Shown: one piece after another, positions 58,780 through 64,000 of the stretch
Position numbering within the stretch: the first letter of the stretch is position 1
Layout: every line of letters begins with the position of its first letter
Origin: Glutamicibacter protophormiae
Lineage (GTDB): Bacteria > Actinomycetota > Actinomycetes > Actinomycetales > Micrococcaceae
Assembly (NCBI RefSeq): GCF_014647495.1
Contig: NZ_BMPH01000006.1
Span: forward strand, 124,001-188,000
Direction of reading: 5' to 3'
DNA: 64,000 bases
Made by a program: the position numbers and the translations under genes
The notes under the pieces: model-generated
Told to the model about the DNA's origin: nothing
Seen by the model: the letters and a program-made list of their open reading frames with translations, nothing else
Databases searched by the model: none

Positions 58780-58809
58780 CGAGCTGATCCCTCGCACCTA
58801 TGGTTCCCC

Positions 58810-61800
58810 CTACATGCTTTGGGCCCCGCGCTGGTCCAGGCCTTCGGCGTTCATGCGGCGGGCGAGCTCTCCGACGGTTTCGGCGGGGCTCTGGCCGAGC
58901 TTGGGCCGGTAGCTGGGGTGCGGGCGGGCTGTGTTCTCCAGGTATCCGGCGGCGGGCAGGGTTTCGGGCTGGTGCAGGTCCCAGGCGTTCAGGGCCTGCA
59001 GCGAGATGCCGCGGGGTCCGGTGCGCCGGGTGATGCCGTGGATGAGCAGCATGCGGGTGGAGAACAGCAGCGGCCCGGTGCGCTGCTGGGTGTCGTCGAA
59101 GAAGGTGGCGTCGATGCAGCCGGTGCCGTCGTCCACGGAAATGAACACCACGCGTTTGCCTCCGCGCATGGGCGGGGTCTGGGTGGCCACGCGCACCCCG
59201 GCCACCAGCACCTCGGTGCCGTTGCGCAGGTGCAGCAGCTCGATGGCCTGGGTGATCGGCAGATGGGCCAGGCGTTGCCGGTAGGAGGTGATGAGGTGTT
59301 CGCTGGCGTCCAGGTGCATGAGGTCCAGTTCGGTGCGGATGATCTCGGCCGGTTCCAGCTGCGCTCCGGTGTTGGTGATGTGTTCGATCTGCCCGAGGTC
59401 GAAGGTGAGCTGGCCGGGGCCGGGCCGGTATTTGGCCGGCAGGCTGGTGCGGGCCATGGATTGGGTGTGGGCGATGGTATCCGCCCGGTTGGTTCCGGAC
59501 AGCAGGGAGTCGAAGACGCCCAGGGCCGCGAGGTTCTGGTAGGTGCGTCGGGACAGGCCTGCGCGGTCCCGCACCTCGGCCAGGTGCTCGTAGGGTTGGC
59601 CGGCGACCAGCCGCTGGACCTCGCGTTCGCTCATCTGGTGGATGTCGCGGAAGGCCAGGCGGACACCGTAATGTCCGAGACGCAGGGTTCCAGGGGCCCT
59701 GGGCACGGTGGGGGCCGCGGCGGGAGCGTATTCGAAGATTCGTTCGACTCGGTAGTGCCCGGTGGAGCGGTTGATGTCCAGCGGCAGGATCGGGATGCCC
59801 ATGCGGCGGGCCTCGGAGACCAGCAGCCGCTTGGGGTACATACCCGGGTCGTGTTCCCAGATGCCGGCGAGGAAGGCTTCGGGGTGGTGGGCCTTGAGCC
59901 AGGCCGAGTGGTAGGTGGGTACGGCGAAGGCAGCCCCGTGGGCCTTGCAGAAGCCGAAGGAGCCGAAGCCCGCCAGCACTTCCCAGACCTTGTCGATGGT
60001 TTCCGGGCTGTAGCCCTTGGCGGCGGCGTTGGCGCGGAAGTATTCTTCGACCGCCGGTTCCTGGGCGGGGTTGCCCAGGTGGCGTCGGTAGACGTCGGCC
60101 ATGCCCAGGCCGCAGCCGGTCATGGTGTCCAGGATGCGCAGCACCTGTTCATGGAAGACGGTGACCCCGTGGGTTTCGGCCAGCGCGGGCTTGAGGTCGG
60201 GGTGCAGGAACTGCTCGGGGGCGAAGCCGTGGCGGTGCTCCAGGTAGGGCTTGACCATGTTCGACTGCATGGGCCCGGGGCGGAACAGCGAGATGTCGAT
60301 GATCAGGTCGTTGAATTCGGTGGGGGCGAGCTTGCCGATCAGTTCGCGCTGGCCCGGGGATTCGATCTGGAAGCAGCCCAGGGTGTGGGTGGAGCGGATC
60401 AGCTCGAAGGTGGGTGCGTCGTCCAGCGGGACTCGGGCCAGGTCGATGTGCCCGGCCGGGTCGATGTAGCTGGTGTCGGCGTGTCCCCCGGCGCGGGCGA
60501 CCGCGGACGCGTCGGGGTGCAGCCGGGCGATTTCCTCAAGGGTGTAGGCGATGGCGGACTGCATGCGCACCCCGAGCACATCGAGCTTGATCAGGCCCAT
60601 GAGGTCCATGTCGTGTTTGTCGAACTGGCTCATCTGCAGTCCCATCCCGGAGGGCTGCACCGGGGTGCGGTCCAGCAGCGAGGCGTCGGAGAGGATCACC
60701 CCGCACGGGTGCATGGAGATGTGCCGGGGCAACCGGTCCAGGCGTTCGGTGGCGTCGATCAGGATGTCCAGCTGGGAGTCGGCGGCGAGCCGCTCGGCCA
60801 GTTCGCCCAGCTCCGGTTTCTCGGCGAGCGCTTCGCGGAAGGAGGAGGCGGAGAAGCGCCAGAGCTGCTTGGCGATGCCGTCCACCTGCCCGTCGTCCAG
60901 CCCCAGGGCGGCTCCGGCGTCGCGGACGGCGCCGCGGGCGCGGTAGGCGTTCTGCATGCTCATCAGGCTCACCCGCTCTTCGCCGAAGCTGTCGAAGATG
61001 GTGCGGTAGATTTCATGGCGGCGCGCGGATTCCACGTCGATGTCGATGTCCGGCAGCGTGGTGCGGGTGTCGGAGAGGAAGCGTTCGAAGACCAGGTCGT
61101 GGGCCAGCGGATTGACCTGGCTGATCCCCAGCAGGTAGTTGACCAGCGAGGAGGCTCCGGAGCCGCGGGCGGCCACGCGCACTCCCAGCCCGGTGATGAG
61201 CTTCACGGTTTCGGCGACGGTGAGGAAGTAGCCGGCGAAGTCCAGCCGGTTGATGACCCCGAGCTCCAGGGAGAGCCGCTTTTCGACGTCGTGCCGCTTT
61301 TCGCCCGGCAGCAGCCGGGGCACGGCGGCGTAGACGCGTTCGGTCAGCTCCTGCATGGCCGGGCGGTGCAGGCCCAGCACGGAGGCTTCGGGAATGACCG
61401 GCTTTTTCCAGCCCAGGTCGCTGGCGGGGTCCAGGACGGCGAAGCGGGCCACCGACTCGGTTTCCTGCAGCAGCTTGCGCATCCAGCCGCGCTCGGTGGC
61501 TCGGGAGATTTCGGAGGCCAACTGGCGCATTTCCCGCGGGGACTTGAGCCAGCCCTGGCCGTTGGGCTGGCAGGAGTCCATCTCCTTCAGGCTGTTCAGG
61601 GTGCGGGCGGAATCCAGCAGGTCTGCGGTGACCGCGCCATCGGGGTCGGCGTAGCGCACCGCGTTGCTCAGCACCGCCTTCAGGCCCAGTTCATCGGCAT
61701 AGCGGAGCATCCTTCCGGCTTCCCCGAGATGGTAGCGGGATCCGCGGGTGGACAGGTGGGTGGTGATTTCCACGCGCAGCATGGGGCCGGCCAGATTTTT

Positions 61801-62268
61801 CCAGTCGGCCAACAGCGCGCGGGCCTTGACATACTGCCCGCGAACCAGCGACCGGGCCACGTCGGATTCACCGCCGACCAGCAGCATTAGGTTTCCCGCG
61901 GATACCCGGTGGGAGATCTGGCGACGGGTCAGCCCCGGAATGCCGTGGGGCGCCTGGTGGGCTTGGCTGATGCTCCGGCACAGGTCCGCGTAGCCGGCGC
62001 CATTGCTGTTCCCGCGGGCGAGCAGGATGATTCGCCCGGCCGCGCGGCCCGGAGTGTCGAGCAGGGCCAGGTTCACGCCCAGCAGGGGGCGCAGCCCATG
62101 TTCCAGGCAGGCGGCCACGTGCTTGACCGCCCCGTAGAGTCCGTCTCGGTCGGTGAGGGCCAGAGCTTCGGCGCCCATGGCGTGAGCGGCGGCGGCCAGC
62201 TGGGGCGGGGTGGAGACCCCGTAGTGGGCGCTGTAGGAAGAGGCCACATTCAGATGCGTGAAGCTCAT
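58810..62268 (-). CDS. dnaE2: error-prone DNA polymerase III alpha subunit DnaE2
   Basis: The SOS-inducible translesion polymerase has 1152 residues. The catalytic acidic triad is in LPDIDIDVESARRHE (about residue 420). GRPM-type core motifs FRPGPMQSNMV, HEQVLRILDTMTG and FGSFGFCKAHGAAFA are present, with a C-terminal OB domain (about 990-1080). The PHP domain is degenerate: HLNVASSYSAHYG and LTDRDGLYG replace HxHxxS and TDHDGLYG, so it should not bind metal there. A LexA box lies ten bases before the ATG and there is no SD, suggesting a leaderless transcript from a LexA-controlled promoter. Confidence 0.95.
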   Translation of the reverse strand: MSFTHLNVASSYSAHYGVSTPPQLAAAAHAMGAEALALTDRDGLYGAVKHVAACLEHGLRPLLGVNLALLDTPGRAAGRIILLARGNSNGAGYADLCRSISQAHQAPHGIPGLTRRQISHRVSAGNLMLLVGGESDVARSLVRGQYVKARALLADWKNLAGPMLRVEITTHLSTRGSRYHLGEAGRMLRYADELGLKAVLSNAVRYADPDGAVTADLLDSARTLNSLKEMDSCQPNGQGWLKSPREMRQLASEISRATERGWMRKLLQETESVARFAVLDPASDLGWKKPVIPEASVLGLHRPAMQELTERVYAAVPRLLPGEKRHDVEKRLSLELGVINRLDFAGYFLTVAETVKLITGLGVRVAARGSGASSLVNYLLGISQVNPLAHDLVFERFLSDTRTTLPDIDIDVESARRHEIYRTIFDSFGEERVSLMSMQNAYRARGAVRDAGAALGLDDGQVDGIAKQLWRFSASSFREALAEKPELGELAERLAADSQLDILIDATERLDRLPRHISMHPCGVILSDASLLDRTPVQPSGMGLQMSQFDKHDMDLMGLIKLDVLGVRMQSAIAYTLEEIARLHPDASAVARAGGHADTSYIDPAGHIDLARVPLDDAPTFELIRSTHTLGCFQIESPGQRELIGKLAPTEFNDLIIDISLFRPGPMQSNMVKPYLEHRHGFAPEQFLHPDLKPALAETHGVTVFHEQVLRILDTMTGCGLGMADVYRRHLGNPAQEPAVEEYFRANAAAKGYSPETIDKVWEVLAGFGSFGFCKAHGAAFAVPTYHSAWLKAHHPEAFLAGIWEHDPGMYPKRLLVSEARRMGIPILPLDINRSTGHYRVERIFEYAPAAAPTVPRAPGTLRLGHYGVRLAFRDIHQMSEREVQRLVAGQPYEHLAEVRDRAGLSRRTYQNLAALGVFDSLLSGTNRADTIAHTQSMARTSLPAKYRPGPGQLTFDLGQIEHITNTGAQLEPAEIIRTELDLMHLDASEHLITSYRQRLAHLPITQAIELLHLRNGTEVLVAGVRVATQTPPMRGGKRVVFISVDDGTGCIDATFFDDTQQRTGPLLFSTRMLLIHGITRRTGPRGISLQALNAWDLHQPETLPAAGYLENTARPHPSYRPKLGQSPAETVGELARRMNAEGLDQRGAQSM

Positions 62269-62277
62269 GCCATCGGC

Positions 62278-62293
62278 TCGAACATGTATTCGA
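62278..62293 (-). promoter_or_regulatory. LexA (SOS) box before dnaE2
   Basis: TCGAACATGTATTCGA fits TCGAAC-N4-GTTCGA with one changed base (A for G). It lies between the DUF6504 gene and dnaE2. Confidence 0.85.
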
Positions 62294-62301
62294 AAGGTGG
62301 C

Positions 62302-62616
62302 TTAGGCGCTGCGGGCATGCTGTTCATGCAGGCGGACCAGGCGCCAGCGGGCGCTCTGCGCGTCGAAGCTGACATCGACGCTGAAGGGCTCGCCGCGACC
62401 CTCCGACGAGACCAATTGCAGTCGCCACATTTCATAATCGGCTACTCCTGCCCCTAGTCCACGCGGAATCCTCATGTTCTCCTCCCACCATTTGCGGCGT
62501 TCGAACCAGCGTTCGGGTTCGGCCACCAGGCGGTAGTCTTTCCCTTGCCAGGTGACGCGCAGCGGTATTCCATTCGCTGCGCGGGTAACCTCGATCGGCT
62601 CGGTGAACATGCCCAC
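62302..62616 (-). CDS. DUF6504-family protein, SOS-linked
   Basis: The protein has 104 residues. The DUF6504 core has EPIEVTRAANGIPLRVTWQG, the Trp-rich middle WFERRKWWEENMRIPRG, and FSVDVSFDAQSARWRLVRLH. The family is found beside actinobacterial DnaE2 or Y-family polymerase genes and may be an accessory of mutagenic repair; the role is unproven. GTG at 62614-62616 has AAGGAG seven bases before it; an ATG two codons on is an alternative. It is 33 bases upstream of dnaE2 and carries its own LexA box. Confidence 0.8.
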   Translation of the reverse strand: MGMFTEPIEVTRAANGIPLRVTWQGKDYRLVAEPERWFERRKWWEENMRIPRGLGAGVADYEMWRLQLVSSEGRGEPFSVDVSFDAQSARWRLVRLHEQHARSA

Positions 62617-62649
62617 GTGTGCGCTCCTTAGTCAACAAACTCATTATAT

Positions 62650-62665
62650 TCGAACATGTGTTCGA
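62650..62665 (-). promoter_or_regulatory. LexA (SOS) box before the DUF6504 gene
   Basis: TCGAACATGTGTTCGA is a perfect actinobacterial LexA site (TCGAAC-N4-GTTCGA) 33 bases before the GTG. It should control the DUF6504-dnaE2 pair. Confidence 0.92.
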
Positions 62666-62775
62666 TCGGTAGCTACACTAGTCAACCCGGCCGACAGTTT
62701 GGCTCGGGCCCCGGATTCTTGAACAAATTTTTTGATCAGGACAACACGAGCCAGCCTCCCCGGTGCAGGCGCGCG

Positions 62776-62822
62776 AAAGGCCCGGGACCTGCGCGGTGGA
62801 TCCGCATGAGCCCCGGGCCTTT
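62776..62822 (-). terminator. terminator of the NTF2-like gene
   Basis: An 11-bp inverted repeat AAAGGCCCGGG/CCCGGGCCTTT (62776-62786 and 62812-62822) contains a smaller GCGG/CCGC stem. It lies 11 bases after the stop of the minus-strand gene. Confidence 0.75.
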
Positions 62823-62833
62823 AATGGGTGCCG

Positions 62834-63337
62834 CTAGGGAGCCGGAACCGCCATAAACTCGCCCTCGGTGATCTGCGCGCTCTCATCCAGCGCGCGGGTC
62901 ATCGACCAGGTGTCGGTGAAGCGGCAGGCGGACATCTTCCATTGCCCGTCCACCAGCACGTACTCGTCGTCGTATTCGCCGGTCTTCAGGTACTCGGTGC
63001 CCTCGCGCAGATTGACCTGGCGGAAACGCAGCGTCCAGCGCCCACGGGCGGTGGTGGGGCTAAGCAGCGTGATGTCCGGGTGCATTCCGTGGTGCATGTC
63101 GAAGATCACGTGCTTGCCGTCGACCTTCGCCAGCGCCACCTGGGTGAAGATCTCGGCCATCGGCTCCACGTCGTCGAAGGCGCCCATGGGGCCGTAGTCG
63201 ATGACCGCGCCGCGTTGGATGAAGCAGTCGCGGAATCCCTGCGGGTCCTTCCCATCGCAGGCGCGCCAGTAGCGGTGCTTCAGCGCCTTGATCTCTTCGA
63301 TCGCCTCCAGCGCGGCAAGGCGTTGTTCCATATCCAT
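62834..63337 (-). CDS. nuclear transport factor 2-like (SnoaL-type) protein
   Basis: The protein has 167 residues in a cone-shaped NTF2 fold: ALEAIEEIKALKHRYWRACDGK, DCFIQRGAVIDYGPMGAF, HHGMHPDITLLSPTTARGRW, and a C-terminal YVLVDGQWKMSACRFTDTW. It resembles the SnoaL_4 group that includes small-subunit-like hydratases/isomerases. SD AGGAG precedes the ATG at 63335-63337. It is 48 bases after the SDR gene on the same strand, so the two probably act on one substrate, possibly a ketone or steroid-like compound. Confidence 0.85.
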   Translation of the reverse strand: MDMEQRLAALEAIEEIKALKHRYWRACDGKDPQGFRDCFIQRGAVIDYGPMGAFDDVEPMAEIFTQVALAKVDGKHVIFDMHHGMHPDITLLSPTTARGRWTLRFRQVNLREGTEYLKTGEYDDEYVLVDGQWKMSACRFTDTWSMTRALDESAQITEGEFMAVPAP

Positions 63338-63385
63338 GGGTCGTTCTCCTGACAAATCGTTTCGGGTTGGGGTTCGGTCGGCGGT

Positions 63386-64000
63386 CTAGGCGATCACGGC
63401 ACCGGAGAACACCGGCGGGTTTCCGAGCATGGGGCGGTGGGAGATCGGCTGCGCCCCGTCCACGTCCAGCACTCCCAGCTCTGCGGCCAGCTCCGCGGCG
63501 ATCAGCACCTGGCCGCTGCGCTGCATCAGCTGCGGGTCGCGGTGCAGCGCGTCGATGACCCGGCCGGGGAATTCCGGGGATTCGGCGGTGGCTTCCAGGT
63601 CCCCGTACTGCTCGGGGCTCTTCGCCAGCTCGGCCAGGGTGCGCTCGGTCTTCAGCATCCCCATCCACAGGGAGACGACGGCGACGCCGTGCGGCTTGAA
63701 GTCCACGGCCATGTCGCTGGCCATCTTGTCCACGGCGGCCTTGCCTGCCCCGTAGGCCGGCCCGTGCATGTAGCAGGTGCCGCCGAAGGAGGAGGTGTTC
63801 ACCACCAGCCCGCCGCCGGCGATCAGCAGCGGTGCGGCGTAGTAGCTGGCGACATAGCTGGAGCGCAGCCCGACGTTGAACACCTGAAGCAGGTCCAGCG
63901 ACTTCTCCCAGAACGCTCCGGCGAGCGTCAGCTCCGCCGGCACCGCGTAGGCGTTGTTGACCAGGATGTCGATGGCACCGTCTTCGGCAGCGATGCGTTC
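63386..64000 (-). CDS. short-chain dehydrogenase/reductase, N-terminus cut by window edge
   Basis: The classical SDR is missing its N-terminal NAD(P)-binding loop. The visible part shows ILVNNAYAVP (NNAG-type motif), VVNTSSFGG (catalytic Ser) and AYGAGKAAVDKMAS (Tyr-x-x-x-Lys). A KTERT/PEFPGRVIDALHRDP C-terminal region recalls the DHRS1-like SDR subfamily. It is probably cotranscribed with the NTF2-like gene downstream. The substrate is unknown. Confidence 0.9.
   Translation of the reverse strand, partial: ERIAAEDGAIDILVNNAYAVPAELTLAGAFWEKSLDLLQVFNVGLRSSYVASYYAAPLLIAGGGLVVNTSSFGGTCYMHGPAYGAGKAAVDKMASDMAVDFKPHGVAVVSLWMGMLKTERTLAELAKSPEQYGDLEATAESPEFPGRVIDALHRDPQLMQRSGQVLIAAELAAELGVLDVDGAQPISHRPMLGNPPVFSGAVIA

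Noticed and set aside
58819-61890. 1023-codon plus-strand open frame opposite dnaE2
   Set aside because: It is the antisense shadow of dnaE2; the Gly/Val/His/Gln-rich product has no domains.

Overview
The window looks like a piece of chromosome from a GC-rich actinobacterium, most likely of the family Micrococcaceae (Arthrobacter/Glutamicibacter type). The reasons are the high third-position GC, the GTG and TTG starts, a mycobacterial/actinobacterial LexA box (TCGAAC-N4-GTTCGA), BioQ-type TTGAAC-N3-GTTCAA operators, a DUF6318 lipoprotein, a DUF6504-dnaE2 pair, and the actinobacterial gene order thrS-HIT ... pdxS ... pdxT-yebC-ruvCAB-yajC-secDF-relA-hisS-aspS-rarA-rpsD-alaS-ruvX-mltG-aroECKB. 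No rRNA, tRNA, insertion sequence, phage or CRISPR array is visible.

Region 1 (1-28.0 kb, almost all minus strand) is conserved core. Reading with transcription from right to left it holds pdxT, yebC, ruvC, ruvA, ruvB, yajC, secD, secF (vitamin B6, Holliday-junction processing, Sec translocation), then the bifunctional ppGpp enzyme RelA, hisS-aspS, rarA, rpsD, two small membrane proteins, alaS-ruvX, mltG and the shikimate genes aroE-aroC-aroK-aroB (aroB is cut by the left edge). Plus-strand exceptions are dtd, a DUF349 coiled-coil protein and an AbiEi-like regulator. A PadR regulator with a double-HAAS membrane partner sits beside dtd.

Region 2 (28.0-35.5 kb) separates pdxT from pdxS, which are normally neighbours. 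Its left part (28.4-30 kb) is clearly AT-richer and encodes a DUF6318 lipoprotein and a PKD-like exported protein. Next come a CapA-like lipoprotein, an M3 oligopeptidase, a GNAT enzyme, a RibD/DHFR-like reductase and an unknown secreted protein. pdxS (35.55-36.46 kb) is preceded by a possible leader peptide whose stop codon lies in a hairpin followed by six T residues, an attenuator-like layout, and by a sequence resembling a PdxR site.

Region 3 (37-42.9 kb) is a glycerophosphodiester/glycerol-3-phosphate-type uptake cluster (GDPD, solute-binding lipoprotein, two permeases, no ATPase) with a divergent DeoR regulator and a HAD phosphatase. Region 4 (42.9-46.1 kb) is an ABC-2 exporter with its TetR regulator. 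Region 5 (46.2-52.1 kb) is a tightly overlapping biotin operon bioB-bioA-bioF-P450-bioD under two BioQ-like boxes. The embedded, very divergent cytochrome P450 is the most interesting gene of the window, because it could supply the pimeloyl precursor.

Region 6 (52.4-64 kb) holds HIT and thrS, an ArsR/MFS divergent pair around a 13-bp palindrome, a VOC protein, a HAD hydrolase, an SOS-controlled DUF6504-dnaE2 pair with two LexA boxes, an NTF2-like protein and a short-chain dehydrogenase cut by the right edge.

Coordinates of starts were worked out by hand from SD sequences and family N-termini and may be off by a codon or more where alternatives are given.
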